From assembly GCF_007489275.1 (NCBI RefSeq), contig NZ_VLNR01000046.1, positions 56,593-112,380 on the forward strand: 55,788 nucleotides of DNA, given 5' to 3'. Positions within the stretch are counted from its first letter, which is position 1. Each line of letters starts with the position of its first letter. The notes beneath the pieces were generated by a model, which searched no databases, had not been told where the DNA came from, and worked only from the letters and a program-made list of their open reading frames with translations. The stretch comes from Aquimarina algiphila. GTDB taxonomy: Bacteria; Bacteroidota; Bacteroidia; Flavobacteriales; Flavobacteriaceae. A program made the translations under genes and the position numbers. Of this stretch, positions 9,514 through 18,770 are shown in pieces.

Positions 9514-9926
9514 GTATTTTTGAAGTAGTACGACTACTATTAGATTTTGGATTAGTTATTTTGATATGGTTAGTTCAATTGGTTATCTATTCGGCTTTTC
9601 CATATTATGGACATAAAGAACTTATGCTGTGGCATAAAAAATATACGTCAAGAATTACATTAATAGTAATCCCTTTAATGATAGGTCAATTAGTAATTAG
9701 TATCATTGAGATCTTAAAAAACACTTCAATGTTTAACATTATTATTTGCTTATCTATATACAGTATTTGGATCATCACCTTCTTTTTTATTGTCCCTATT
9801 CACAAGAAAATAAACAAAAGTCTATACACTCCTTTTGCACTTCGTAAGCTTATCAAGATCAACTGGTTAAGAACAATTTTATGGACGCTGATTTTTGTAT
9901 TAAGCTTGATGCAAAACATGATTTAA
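9510..9926 (+). CDS. Small four-helix integral membrane protein
   Basis: A 138-residue protein with four predicted membrane helices (residues about 8-28, 48-68, 73-95 and 118-136). Features include WHKKYTSRITLIVIPLMIGQL and VPIHKKI, patterns I associate with uncharacterised flavobacterial membrane proteins with a DUF1772-like shape. The conserved-looking WHKKY and PIHKKI motifs put His and Lys near the membrane face. The function is unknown. A possible 42-aa ORF overlaps its start. Confidence 0.7.
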   Translation: MSIFEVVRLLLDFGLVILIWLVQLVIYSAFPYYGHKELMLWHKKYTSRITLIVIPLMIGQLVISIIEILKNTSMFNIIICLSIYSIWIITFFFIVPIHKKINKSLYTPFALRKLIKINWLRTILWTLIFVLSLMQNMI

Positions 9927-9972
9927 AAAGAAGTATTGTTAATAAAACCTGATAAGTTTATTTTTAAAAATG

Positions 9973-9984
9973 ACGGTTGACCGT
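9973..9984. promoter_or_regulatory. Short inverted repeat ACGGTtgACCGT before the 10044 gene
   Basis: Arms ACGGT and ACCGT flank a 2-bp centre, immediately upstream of a -7-like TACATTTA (9985-9992). Its position just before a putative promoter element would suit an operator. It is short enough to be chance. Confidence 0.25.
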
Positions 9985-10043
9985 TACATTTACTTCAGAA
10001 TTTGATGCACTATGGTATGTTTTTTGGGGAAAGAACTACTATA

Positions 10044-10235
10044 ATGAAAAAAATGGGAAAACAAATCAAATCAAGAATTATGCGGTATAAAGTAATAGAT
10101 GCAAAAAGTCAATATTTTGGTGAAATATTGGATTTCGAATCCTGCTCTACACTAAGTGATCTAGGAGGAGTACTCTTAAAAATTGAAAGAAACAGGGTTT
10201 CACTTTTTAAATTTAATGAAGTAGAATTGGTATAA
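10044..10235 (+). CDS. Small hypothetical protein
   Basis: I prefer ATG 10044 (MKKMGKQIKSRI), giving 63 residues, because a promoter-like element at 9985-9992 would place transcription start around 10000. The in-frame ATG at 10005 would then be nearly leaderless. The protein is basic at its N-terminus and has a compact C-terminal part (VLLKIERNRVSLFKF). No family is recognised. Its neighbours are a membrane protein upstream and a lipoprotein downstream. Confidence 0.45.
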   Translation: MKKMGKQIKSRIMRYKVIDAKSQYFGEILDFESCSTLSDLGGVLLKIERNRVSLFKFNEVELV

Positions 10236-10313
10236 TTACAATTCTACTTCTCAACACTTTACTATAACCCTTCTGTTTCTATTTTAGTATAAAATCATAT
10301 CTTTTATTACTAT

Positions 10314-10940
10314 ATGAAACAAGTACATCTCACTTATATTTTATTTTTAGTTTGGATCGTCAGTAGTTGTCAAAATGATACTACTATTGATAACATTCAA
10401 GATATTCCCAAGGTCACGAAAGAAGATAAAAGTTACGCCAATGTTTTTAGCATATTAGATGGCCATTGGAAAGGAGATTTCTTAATATTTGAAGATCAAA
10501 ACCCTGTCCCCAAAGAACAATTAGAACTACAACATATTTCTTTATCCAGCATACAAAAAAGGCAGCTTAAACAAATTAATAGTATAAAAGTAGAGCAAGT
10601 ATACTCTTCAGAAACTCCTTATTTTCAAAAAGTAACTATTACCGATTTTTATCCCGATTCTGGACAAAAAATAGTGAGTAAAGGTGTAAATAAAATCCAG
10701 AATGGACAGATGTGGTGCGTTGTAAGAAAACCAGACGAAACTGTAATACATGCAGGAAATACTGAAGGTGATAATACTATAATTTGGGAACGCAATGAAA
10801 AAACTCCTCAAAAAATTGAGTATTTTAAAGAAACTGTCTCTGACCGGTTTTATGAAATTATAGGGTGGGGATATTACCAAAATGACAACCCTTCAAAATC
10901 ACCTAAATTATGGTTCTATGCCAAATACGAGAAGCAATAG
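10314..10940 (+). CDS. Lipoprotein of unknown function
   Basis: 208 residues with a lipoprotein signal: the hydrophobic stretch is followed by WIVSSC at the lipobox, with Cys near residue 19 and Gln-Asn-Asp after it. The mature part is a probable beta-rich domain (LDGHWKGDFLIFEDQ, then VEQVYSSETPYFQKVTITDF and IIGWGYYQNDN). I do not recognise a named family. It may be anchored in the periplasm or outer membrane. It converges on the minus-strand lipoprotein gene 8 bp away. Confidence 0.7.
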   Translation: MKQVHLTYILFLVWIVSSCQNDTTIDNIQDIPKVTKEDKSYANVFSILDGHWKGDFLIFEDQNPVPKEQLELQHISLSSIQKRQLKQINSIKVEQVYSSETPYFQKVTITDFYPDSGQKIVSKGVNKIQNGQMWCVVRKPDETVIHAGNTEGDNTIIWERNEKTPQKIEYFKETVSDRFYEIIGWGYYQNDNPSKSPKLWFYAKYEKQ

Positions 10941-10947
10941 ATTCTAT

Positions 10948-11685
10948 CTACTTGTCTGAAATCATACGTTCAGATAAAACTACATCATCTATCCAAATGC
11001 TCCGGGTCCCTCCTCCAGTTTGATAATCAACCCATCCGATGAGCATATTTTCAAAAACAGGGAACTTCCATTTACCATCGATTTCATTCGACACGCAACC
11101 TTCTCCTTGATCAACTACAATAATAGACTCGATCAATACATTGTTAAGCCATAATTTCATGGTATCCTTTTCTCCATCAAACATCCATTGTAGAGTAAAC
11201 CACTTTTCTTCTGGAATTTTGGTTTGAGAATGTTGCCAACAATCACTTTTTACTCCTTGAGTTTCATAATTAGCCATTAACCTTTTCTGATGTTGACCTC
11301 CATATCTTATTTCAGATGAAAAATCATGATCTTTCACTTTTCCTGAACTTTGAATCATGGTCCAATGAATACCATCACGGGGAGCTTCTTCTACATACAT
11401 TTTTAGCCGACCATAAAAGCGATTTTCCTGTACCGGAAAAATATGATCTATCCCTATAAAAGCTCTATTCTTATACCCTTCTCCTGAAGTAAAATGTACT
11501 GATTTTTTACCACTAAATGCCCTTAAGGTATCTACAACGACACTACCATTTCCTGTTTTTTCCCAAGGATGACCTGGTAATTTACCTATACTTTGGTTTT
11601 CAAAATCATCCTCAAAAAGGATCGTATTATTTGTGCAAGAACACCATAGAAATGTACATACAATAAAAAGAAAATAATTTTTCAT
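10948..11685 (-). CDS. Cip1-like jelly-roll lipoprotein
   Basis: 245 residues with a lipoprotein signal (FLWCSC, Cys near residue 17). The mature part starts with LFEDDFENQSIGKLPG and contains WIDDVVLSE near the end. Other landmarks are GWVDYQTGGGTRSIWIDD, KLWLNN and ENRFYGRLKMYV. This resembles the Cip1 core and related polysaccharide-lyase-like jelly-roll domains known from cellulose- and alginate-degrading microbes; binding or cleavage of an acidic polysaccharide is an inference. It lies 36 bp downstream of riboflavin synthase on the same strand, a link likely without functional meaning. Confidence 0.7.
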   Translation of the reverse strand: MKNYFLFIVCTFLWCSCTNNTILFEDDFENQSIGKLPGHPWEKTGNGSVVVDTLRAFSGKKSVHFTSGEGYKNRAFIGIDHIFPVQENRFYGRLKMYVEEAPRDGIHWTMIQSSGKVKDHDFSSEIRYGGQHQKRLMANYETQGVKSDCWQHSQTKIPEEKWFTLQWMFDGEKDTMKLWLNNVLIESIIVVDQGEGCVSNEIDGKWKFPVFENMLIGWVDYQTGGGTRSIWIDDVVLSERMISDK

Positions 11686-11721
11686 CTGTTTTATACCCTT
11701 TTATTATAGCCATAATAGTTA

Positions 11722-12312
11722 TTAAACCCCTAATTCTGTAATTCTTTTTACATATTTCCCAATAACATCAAACTCTAGATTAACTACAGTTCCTACTTCG
11801 AACGTATTAAAATTTGTATGTTCATAAGTAAAAGGGATAATAGCTACGCTAAACTCATTTTTTTTAGAATTCACTACAGTAAGACTCACTCCATTAACAG
11901 TAATCGAGCCTTTTTCTATAGTAATATTATGTAAAGCAGCATCGTATGTAAAAGTAAAATACCAACTTCCATCTGCTTCTTCGACAGCAGTACATACTGC
12001 TATTTGATCTACATGTCCCTGCACTATATGTCCATCTAACCGAGCTCCAAGCTTCATTCCACGTTCTAGGTTTACAATCGCTCCCTGAGTAAGATCATTA
12101 AGATTAGTTTTATCTAATGTTTCTTTGATTGCTGTTACTGTATATGTATCCTCTTTAATCGATACCACCGTTAAACAAACTCCATTATGCGCTACACTTT
12201 GATCAATTTTGAGTTCTGAAGTAAAATTTGCACGCACAGTAATATCCAGATTTTCTTTATCTATTTGTAGAGAAGTAATCGTTCCTAATTCTTCGATGAT
12301 TCCTGTAAACAT
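11722..12312 (-). CDS. ribE: Riboflavin synthase (alpha chain)
   Basis: Makes riboflavin from two molecules of 6,7-dimethyl-8-ribityllumazine. At 196 residues it has the usual length and its two similar lumazine-binding halves are visible: MFTGIIEELG start with VAHNGVCLTV (residues about 40-50), then SITVNGVSLTV (about 135-145). LGARLDGHIVQGHVDQ is also typical. It is divergent from pdxA, with both starts in an 86-bp shared upstream region. The call is secure. Confidence 0.96.
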   Translation of the reverse strand: MFTGIIEELGTITSLQIDKENLDITVRANFTSELKIDQSVAHNGVCLTVVSIKEDTYTVTAIKETLDKTNLNDLTQGAIVNLERGMKLGARLDGHIVQGHVDQIAVCTAVEEADGSWYFTFTYDAALHNITIEKGSITVNGVSLTVVNSKKNEFSVAIIPFTYEHTNFNTFEVGTVVNLEFDVIGKYVKRITELGV

Positions 12313-12398
12313 AAATGCGAATTATTTAGTTAAATTTGTGGCTTGAAGTTTGAGTCTTGATTTTAAGATTCAAAAATACTGATAAAGTAGTTTATATA

Positions 12399-13475
12399 AT
12401 GAAGAAAGAAGAAAAAATAAGATTAGGGATTTCGATAGGTGATCTTAACGGCATAGGAAGCGAGGTGGTTCTCAAAACTTTTGAAGATTCGCGAATGTTA
12501 GATTTCTGTACTCCGGTAATTTTTGCCTCTGTAAAAATTCTTTCTTTTCTCAAGAAACACTATAAAAGTAATACCAATTTACATGGCATCGATAAAACCT
12601 CTCAAATCCTTGACGGAAAGATCAATGTATTGAATGTTTGGAAAGAATCAGTAAGTATTAATTTTGGACAGGAAGACGAAAAGGTGGGAAGTTATGCAAT
12701 TAAATCACTTGTGGCGGCCACCAAGGCATTAAAAAATGATGATATTGACATATTGGTAACAGCACCAATTAATAAGCATAGTATCCAGTCAGAAGAGTTT
12801 AAATTTCCAGGACATACTGATTATTTGGATCAGGAATTAAACGGAAACAGCTTAATGTTTATGATCACTGATGATCTAAAGGTTGGTTTACTTACAGATC
12901 ATGTTGCAGTAAAAGATATTGCTGAAACCATAACCCCAGAACTTATCGAACAAAAAATAAGTACTATCCATAATGCACTTCGACAAGATTTTGGTATTTC
13001 AAAACCAAAGATCGCTGTACTGGGTATTAATCCGCATAGCGGGGACAATGGTGTTATTGGTAAAGAAGATGAAGAAGTTTTAAAACCTACTATTCAAAAA
13101 ATCAATGATTCTGGTAAATTAGTATATGGCCCCTATGCTGCAGATAGTTTTTTTGGATCTAATAACTACAAAGCTTTTGATGCAGTAGTGGCTTCTTACC
13201 ATGATCAAGGTTTAATTCCTTTTAAAACACTTTCTTTTGGTAAAGGGGTAAACTATACTGCAGGATTACATAAAGTACGTACTTCACCAGATCATGGCAC
13301 TGCTTTTGAGATTGCAGGAAAAAATCAAGCAGATAACAGTTCTTTTAAAGAAGCTGTATTCGCTGCACTTAAAATTTTTAAAAACAGAAATGAATATAAT
13401 GAATTGACCAAAAACCCATTAAAGAAACAACCTCGTAAACCACAAAATAAAGCAGGGAGAGAGCAGAAATTATAA
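12399..13475 (+). CDS. pdxA: 4-hydroxythreonine-4-phosphate dehydrogenase
   Basis: Catalyses the NAD-dependent oxidation step of pyridoxal phosphate synthesis. I use ATG 12399 (MKKEEKIRLGISIGDLNGIG) rather than the upstream start at 12357, because the family begins just before the GISIGDLNGIGSEV motif. Metal- and substrate-binding segments are visible: FPGHTDYLDQ, LGINPHSGDNGVIG, VASYHDQGLIPFK and DHGTAFEIAG. The length (358 aa) is usual. The tail after residue about 335 is basic and probably flexible. It precedes the DUF177-rpmF operon by 158 bp. Confidence 0.95.
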   Translation: MKKEEKIRLGISIGDLNGIGSEVVLKTFEDSRMLDFCTPVIFASVKILSFLKKHYKSNTNLHGIDKTSQILDGKINVLNVWKESVSINFGQEDEKVGSYAIKSLVAATKALKNDDIDILVTAPINKHSIQSEEFKFPGHTDYLDQELNGNSLMFMITDDLKVGLLTDHVAVKDIAETITPELIEQKISTIHNALRQDFGISKPKIAVLGINPHSGDNGVIGKEDEEVLKPTIQKINDSGKLVYGPYAADSFFGSNNYKAFDAVVASYHDQGLIPFKTLSFGKGVNYTAGLHKVRTSPDHGTAFEIAGKNQADNSSFKEAVFAALKIFKNRNEYNELTKNPLKKQPRKPQNKAGREQKL

Positions 13476-13633
13476 ACCTAAAAAATCCTAAAATCTATTC
13501 CCTAAAACCCAAAACCAGATTAATCACTAACAATCTGATATAATTTTGTTTACAAAAATACTTTCATAACGAATTTTTATTATCTTTGCACCCGCCTTTA
13601 TCGAATCGATAGGCGTCTGAAACTGATGATGAA

Positions 13634-14173
13634 ATGAAACAACTTAAAGAGTATACCATTCCTTTCGTTGGGCTGAAGCAAGGATTACACCAGTTTGAGT
13701 ATCAAATTGAAAACACGTTCTTTGAACATTTTGAGTATGATGACTTTAATTCGGCTTTAATAAAAGCTGATCTGGAGTTTAACAAGAAGACAACTATGTT
13801 TGAGCTTCGGTTTAAAGCTTCAGGAACTGTTAATGTAAATTGTGATCTCACCAACGAACCTTTTGATTTACCTATTCAAAACGAATTGTTTTTAGTAGTG
13901 AAGTTTGGTTCAGAATATAATGATGAAAACGAAGACATTCTTATTCTACCGCATGGAGAATATGAAATAAACGTTCAACAATATATTTATGAACTCATTG
14001 TTTTGGCAATGCCTCCTAAAAGAGTTCATCCTGGTGTAGAAAATGGTACATTAAAATCTGACATACTCGAAAAACTAGAAGAATTAAGTCCGAAAGAAAA
14101 AACAATAGTAGATAACGATGAGGAAACGGATCCTCGTTGGGATAAATTAAAAAACTTATTAAACGATAAATAA
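13634..14173 (+). CDS. DUF177 / YceD-family protein
   Basis: 179 residues. The family is found next to rpmF across bacteria, as here with a 10-bp gap, and YceD is linked to 23S rRNA accumulation and ribosome biogenesis. The N-terminal half contains NCDLTNEPFDLPI, where only one Cys of the usual pair is seen. The acidic C-terminus ends with EETDPRWDKLKNLL, the usual DPRWxxL family signature. A -7-like TATCTTTG lies at 13581-13588. The gene order supports the call. Confidence 0.9.
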   Translation: MKQLKEYTIPFVGLKQGLHQFEYQIENTFFEHFEYDDFNSALIKADLEFNKKTTMFELRFKASGTVNVNCDLTNEPFDLPIQNELFLVVKFGSEYNDENEDILILPHGEYEINVQQYIYELIVLAMPPKRVHPGVENGTLKSDILEKLEELSPKEKTIVDNDEETDPRWDKLKNLLNDK

Positions 14174-14183
14174 TAGCTAAGCA

Positions 14184-14381
14184 ATGGCACATCCTAAGAG
14201 AAAAATATCGAAAACCAGAAGAGATAAAAGAAGAACGCATTATAAAGCTACTGTTCCTCAAATAGCTACTGATCCTACTACAGGAGAAGCACACCTATAT
14301 CACAGAGCACACTGGCATGAAGGTAAATTATATTACCGTGGTCAGATTGTTATCGATAATACTGAGGAAGAAGTAGCATAA
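14184..14381 (+). CDS. rpmF: 50S ribosomal protein L32
   Basis: 65 residues, start MAHPKRKISKTRRDKRRTHY, which is the universal basic N-terminus of L32. No zinc-binding Cys motif is visible, so this is the Cys-free form. It sits 10 bp after DUF177 and is followed by a clear terminator, then fabH. Confidence 0.96.
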   Translation: MAHPKRKISKTRRDKRRTHYKATVPQIATDPTTGEAHLYHRAHWHEGKLYYRGQIVIDNTEEEVA

Positions 14382-14407
14382 CAATACTGTTAAAATTTTA
14401 AAGATAG

Positions 14408-14432
14408 CTCTCACAAATGTGAGAGTTTTTTT
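14408..14432 (+). terminator. Rho-independent terminator after rpmF
   Basis: CTCTCAC (14408-14414), AAAT loop, GTGAGAG (14419-14425), then seven T. It separates rpmF from fabH. Confidence 0.88.
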
Positions 14433-14552
14433 GTTTTTAGTTGAATATGTGTCAAAATCCAATTATTTTGCGCCATATTTGTGTATAATTTAGTAATTTC
14501 AACGACTTTTTGGGCATTTTTGTGCTGTAGTTCGTGAAACTAAAACTAAGAT

Positions 14553-15548
14553 ATGAGTAAAATCACAGCCGCTATCACAGCTGTAGGCGCATACGTGCCA
14601 GACTATGTGTTAACTAATGATATATTAGCAACAATGGTCGAAACTAACGACGAATGGATTACCAGTCGTACAGGTATAAAAGAGCGAAGAATACTAAAAG
14701 ACAAGGACAAAGGAAGTTCTTACTTGGGTATTAAAGCGGCAGAAGATCTGATTTCCAAAAAAAATCTTGATCCTGCAACAATCGATATGGTGATTTTTGC
14801 TACTGCAACACCTGATCTCCCTGTTGCTGCCACAGCAGCATATACCGCTTCTCAAATTGGAGCTGTCAATGCATTTTCTTATGACCTACAAGCAGCTTGT
14901 TCCAGTTTTTTATATGGAATGTCTACTGCAGCCAGTTATATAGAATCCGGAAGATATAAGAAGGTCCTACTCATAGGAGCAGATAAAATGTCTTCTATTA
15001 TTGACTATACTGATCGAACTACCTGTATTATCTTTGGAGATGGTGGTGGAGCAGCTCTTTTTGAACCAAATCATGAAGGTTTGGGGCTACAAGATGAATA
15101 TCTGCGTACTGATGGTATAGGAAGGGAGTTTCTTAAAATTGAAGCAGGAGGATCTATCCTTCCTCCAACAGAAGAAACTGTTGCCAAAAGACAACATTTT
15201 GTGCAACAAGATGGAAAAACGGTATTTAAATATGCTGTTTCTAATATGGCAGATGCCAGTACAAAAATTCTGGAACGTAATAACCTTACTGGTGAGGACG
15301 TTAATTGGCTTGTTGCACATCAAGCTAATAAACGTATTATAGATGCTACTGCCAAAAGAATGGAACTAGATCAGAGTAAAGTACTCATGAATATTCAACG
15401 ATATGGTAACACTACCTCAGCAACGTTGCCACTACTATTACACGATTACGAAAAACAACTCAAAAAAGGGGATAACATAGTATTTGCTTCATTCGGTGGA
15501 GGCTTTACTTGGGGTTCTATTTATCTTAAATGGGCCTATAACTCCTAA
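14553..15548 (+). CDS. fabH: Beta-ketoacyl-ACP synthase III
   Basis: Starts fatty-acid synthesis by condensing acetyl-CoA with malonyl-ACP. The catalytic triad is visible: Cys about 116 in AACSSFLYG, His in LVAHQANKRI, Asn in YGNTTSATLPL. At 331 residues it is normal length. The glycine-rich end (ASFGGGFTWGSIYLKW) is standard. It sits 27 bp before accB. No plsX is seen between rpmF and fabH. Confidence 0.97.
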   Translation: MSKITAAITAVGAYVPDYVLTNDILATMVETNDEWITSRTGIKERRILKDKDKGSSYLGIKAAEDLISKKNLDPATIDMVIFATATPDLPVAATAAYTASQIGAVNAFSYDLQAACSSFLYGMSTAASYIESGRYKKVLLIGADKMSSIIDYTDRTTCIIFGDGGGAALFEPNHEGLGLQDEYLRTDGIGREFLKIEAGGSILPPTEETVAKRQHFVQQDGKTVFKYAVSNMADASTKILERNNLTGEDVNWLVAHQANKRIIDATAKRMELDQSKVLMNIQRYGNTTSATLPLLLHDYEKQLKKGDNIVFASFGGGFTWGSIYLKWAYNS

Positions 15549-15575
15549 ACAACTAAAACACACAATACCCACATT

Positions 15576-16067
15576 ATGGATTTAAAAGAAATTCAGAATT
15601 TAATTAAATTCGTGGCCAAATCAGGCGCAAGCGAAGTAAAGTTAGAGATGGACGACATTAAAATCACCATCAAGACTGCATCAGACGAAAGCAAAGAAAC
15701 TACAATTGTACAGCATTTACCTGTTAGTAACCCTGTTACTCCTCAGGCCGTAACACCTGTGCAAACAACACCTCCTGCAACTACTCCTGCCGCAACAGAA
15801 AGTAGTCCTTCAGAGGATGATTCAAAATACCTAACTATTAAATCTCCTATTATAGGAACTCTATATAGGAAACCATCTCCAGACAAACCAACATTTGTAG
15901 AAGTTGGCGACACTATAAAAGAAGGAGATGTACTTTGTATTATCGAGGCTATGAAACTTTTTAATGAAATTGAAAGTGAAGTTTCTGGTAAAATTGTAAA
16001 AGTATTAGTTGACGACTCTTCTCCAGTAGAATTCGATCAACCACTATTCTTAATAGACCCATCATAA
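15576..16067 (+). CDS. accB: Acetyl-CoA carboxylase biotin carboxyl carrier protein
   Basis: 163 residues. The N-terminal domain (MDLKEIQNLIKFVAKSGASE) is followed by a Pro/Thr/Ala-rich linker (residues about 45-85) and the biotinyl domain with IIEAMKLFNEIES; the Lys of EAMKL is the biotin site (near residue 128). It works with AccC downstream in fatty-acid synthesis. Confidence 0.97.
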   Translation: MDLKEIQNLIKFVAKSGASEVKLEMDDIKITIKTASDESKETTIVQHLPVSNPVTPQAVTPVQTTPPATTPAATESSPSEDDSKYLTIKSPIIGTLYRKPSPDKPTFVEVGDTIKEGDVLCIIEAMKLFNEIESEVSGKIVKVLVDDSSPVEFDQPLFLIDPS

Positions 16068-16070
16068 CCC

Positions 16071-16158
16071 AATTTTAAAATTCCAATATACAAATCCCAA
16101 AATCCGGTTATACTGGAATTTGGAACTTGGAATTTGAGATTTTTAAATTTTAAAAGTT
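16071..16158. repeat. Imperfect inverted repeat between accB and accC
   Basis: The gap contains AATTTTAAAATTCC near 16071 and TTTTTAAATTTTAAAAG at its end, with CCAATATACAAATCCC versus GGAATTTGGAACTTGGAATT between them. The halves pair imperfectly, so the mRNA could fold into a long hairpin. AAATTCCAA-type units are known to recur between flavobacterial genes. It is not followed by a T-run, so I do not call it a terminator. Confidence 0.4.
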
Positions 16159-17505
16159 ATGTTTAAAAAAATTCTAATTGCAAATAGAGGTGAGATTGCC
16201 ATGCGAGTAATCAGAACCTGCAAAGAAATGGGTATAAAATCCGTTGCAGTTTATTCTACTGCAGATGCAGAAAGCCTACATGTACGTTTCGCAGACGAAG
16301 CGGTTTGTATAGGACCTGCACCCAGTAGTGAATCGTATCTTAAAATGTCCAACATCATTGCAGCTGCAGAAATCACAAATGCTGATGCTATACACCCCGG
16401 TTATGGTTTTCTTTCTGAGAATGCTAAATTCTCTAAAATTTGTGAAGAGCACGAGATAAAATTTATCGGTGCTAGTGCAGAAATGATAGACCGAATGGGT
16501 GATAAAGCTTCTGCAAAAGCCACTATGAAAGCTGCAGGGGTGCCAACCATTCCTGGAAGTGAAGGTATTCTGGACTCTTTTGAAGAAACAGAAAAACTTG
16601 CTGATGAAATGGGATATCCTGTAATGCTCAAAGCTACTGCAGGAGGTGGAGGAAAAGGTATGCGAGCCGTATGGGAAAAAGAAGAACTAAGAAAAGCATG
16701 GGATAGTGCAAGACAAGAGGCTGCAGCTTCCTTTGGTAATGACGGTATGTACATGGAAAAACTCATTGAAGAGCCACGTCATATAGAAATTCAGATCGTA
16801 GGAGATAGCAACGGTAGAGCATGTCATTTATCAGAAAGAGATTGTTCTGTACAACGTAGGCACCAAAAACTTACTGAAGAGACTCCTTCGCCATTCATGA
16901 CAGATGAATTGCGTAAGAAAATGGGAGAAGCTGCTGTAAAAGCATCTGAATTCATAAAATACGAAGGTGCTGGAACAGTTGAATTTTTGGTGGACAAACA
17001 TCGAAATTTCTACTTCATGGAAATGAACACTCGTATCCAGGTAGAACATCCAATTACAGAGCAGGTTGTTGATTATGATTTAATACGAGAACAAATTCTT
17101 GTTGCCGCCGGAATCCCTATTTCTGGTAAAAATTATTTCCCACAACTACACTCTATAGAATGTAGAATTAATGCAGAAGATCCATATAAAGATTTTAGAC
17201 CTTCACCTGGAAAAATCACCAATTTACACATTCCTGGAGGACATGGGGTACGAGTAGATACTCATGTATATAGTGGATATATCATTCCACCTAATTATGA
17301 TTCTATGATCGCTAAATTGATCACTACTGCACAAACACGTGAAGAAGCGATCAATAAAATGAAAAGAGCATTAGATGAGTTTGTTGTAGAAGGGATAAAA
17401 ACCACCGTTCCTTTTCATAGACAACTTATGGATCACCCCGATTATGTTGCAGGTAATTATACAACGAAATTTATGGAAGATTTCGAAATGGAAGATCCAA
17501 AATAA
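16159..17505 (+). CDS. accC: Biotin carboxylase subunit of acetyl-CoA carboxylase
   Basis: Carboxylates the biotin of AccB with ATP and bicarbonate. 448 residues with ATP-grasp signatures: the N-terminal FKKILIANRGEIAMRVIR, the glycine-rich loop AGGGGKGMRAV (about 164-174), and the active-site MEMNTRIQVEHPITE. It is 91 bp after accB and is followed by a strong terminator, ending the cluster. Confidence 0.97.
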   Translation: MFKKILIANRGEIAMRVIRTCKEMGIKSVAVYSTADAESLHVRFADEAVCIGPAPSSESYLKMSNIIAAAEITNADAIHPGYGFLSENAKFSKICEEHEIKFIGASAEMIDRMGDKASAKATMKAAGVPTIPGSEGILDSFEETEKLADEMGYPVMLKATAGGGGKGMRAVWEKEELRKAWDSARQEAAASFGNDGMYMEKLIEEPRHIEIQIVGDSNGRACHLSERDCSVQRRHQKLTEETPSPFMTDELRKKMGEAAVKASEFIKYEGAGTVEFLVDKHRNFYFMEMNTRIQVEHPITEQVVDYDLIREQILVAAGIPISGKNYFPQLHSIECRINAEDPYKDFRPSPGKITNLHIPGGHGVRVDTHVYSGYIIPPNYDSMIAKLITTAQTREEAINKMKRALDEFVVEGIKTTVPFHRQLMDHPDYVAGNYTTKFMEDFEMEDPK

Positions 17506-17516
17506 CTACAAATATA

Positions 17517-17542
17517 AAGCCTCAGAAATGAGGCTTTTTTTT
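17517..17542 (+). terminator. Rho-independent terminator after accC
   Basis: AAGCCTCA (17517-17524), loop GAAA, TGAGGCTT (17529-17536), followed by a T-tract. Confidence 0.9.
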
Positions 17543-17600
17543 ACCATTTGATCCTGTCTGACATGACATTGTATCTGTAATTTAACTTATTAAAAAAGCT

Positions 17601-18590
17601 TTGGATTTGAAAAACGAAATAGTCTATAGCATAACTAGCCCTCAAAAATGGCAAGAGGTTATCCATAAGAATACGTTTTCAAAATTGAAAGGAAAGAAGT
17701 TGATTTTACAAGAAAAATCTGGCAAAGGTACTATTGACGTTGTTAATATTCAAGAAGGGCTTGCTATTACATTTATAAACGTAACCTTAGCCAGTAATCT
17801 AAAATTAAAGAGGATAGCAACAAAAACCAATGACCATTTTATACTTAATTTTTACTTTTCCAGTATAAACATAAAAGAGAAAATAGATACTATGGTTCAA
17901 TCATTAGGATTCGATTTTTATAGTATTATGCTATATTCTTCAATGACTGAATCTGAATCAATTATACCTGCAAATATTCCTGTCAGCATTTTCAATATTA
18001 CTTTCTCAAAAAAATGGCTGCATCAAAATGTTTTGGGCGCAGAAAATAAGGCAAATAATCTCCAAAAGTTTTTTGGCAAGCAAGGTCCTATCTATTTATA
18101 TGAAAATTTAGATTTTAATTTTAATACTATTTTAAAAGAAATTACTCAATCTTCAGAAAACATTAATAAAATATCCTTATTCTCTAATGTATTAAGACTT
18201 CTAGCTAACTTTTTCAAGAAAATAGAAGCAAGATCTGTTATAGGAAAAGACGCATATATTAATCCCCAAGATTTGGAAAACTTGTTAAGAGTTAGAAAAA
18301 CAATAGAGCATAATTGGCACGAAAAACCTTCTAACGCGGTATTAGCAGAACAAGCAGGCATGAGCCTAAGTAAGTTCAAACAATTATTTAAACAGGTTTT
18401 TGGAGATAGCCCGTATCAATATTATTTAAACTTCAAAATGGAAAAGGCTCTTGAATTACTTCAAAAAAAAGAATATTCTGTCTCTGATATTGGATATATT
18501 GTTGGATACTCAAATCTCAGTCAGTTTTCAAAAATTTTTAAAAAGAAATATAATTTTCTCCCCAGTGAAGTGAACAGTAATAAAGCTTAA
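17601..18590 (+). CDS. AraC-family transcriptional regulator
   Basis: 329 residues. The C-terminal quarter (about 225-325) has the AraC DNA-binding domain: LAEQAGMSLSKFKQLFKQVF then two-helix pattern VSDIGYIVGYSNLSQFSKIF and FLPSEVNS. The N-terminal domain is unrecognised. The only good start is TTG at 17601, because an in-frame stop lies 16 bp before it and the next Met is far downstream; this is unusual but plausible. The next gene, a CocE-like hydrolase, is co-directional with a 180-bp gap and is a candidate target. Confidence 0.88.
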   Translation: MDLKNEIVYSITSPQKWQEVIHKNTFSKLKGKKLILQEKSGKGTIDVVNIQEGLAITFINVTLASNLKLKRIATKTNDHFILNFYFSSINIKEKIDTMVQSLGFDFYSIMLYSSMTESESIIPANIPVSIFNITFSKKWLHQNVLGAENKANNLQKFFGKQGPIYLYENLDFNFNTILKEITQSSENINKISLFSNVLRLLANFFKKIEARSVIGKDAYINPQDLENLLRVRKTIEHNWHEKPSNAVLAEQAGMSLSKFKQLFKQVFGDSPYQYYLNFKMEKALELLQKKEYSVSDIGYIVGYSNLSQFSKIFKKKYNFLPSEVNSNKA

Positions 18591-18770
18591 TACCTCACCA
18601 TCTTCAATTATGGCTTTTTGGAGCATTTAATTACCTTTTAGAGGCATAATGTCTTAACCCACTCTAATAACTTTGTTTTCATAAAGTTAGTTTCTGTTTG
18701 GATCCAATAGTGCACTACAGTAACCAAGTTTAATCAAAAATAAACTCAAAAGAATTTAAACTCCACTATT

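Noticed and set aside
16401..17049. Long minus-strand ORFs inside accC (16401-16766, 16831-17049)
   Set aside because: They mirror a highly conserved gene on the plus strand and show no protein-like features of their own.
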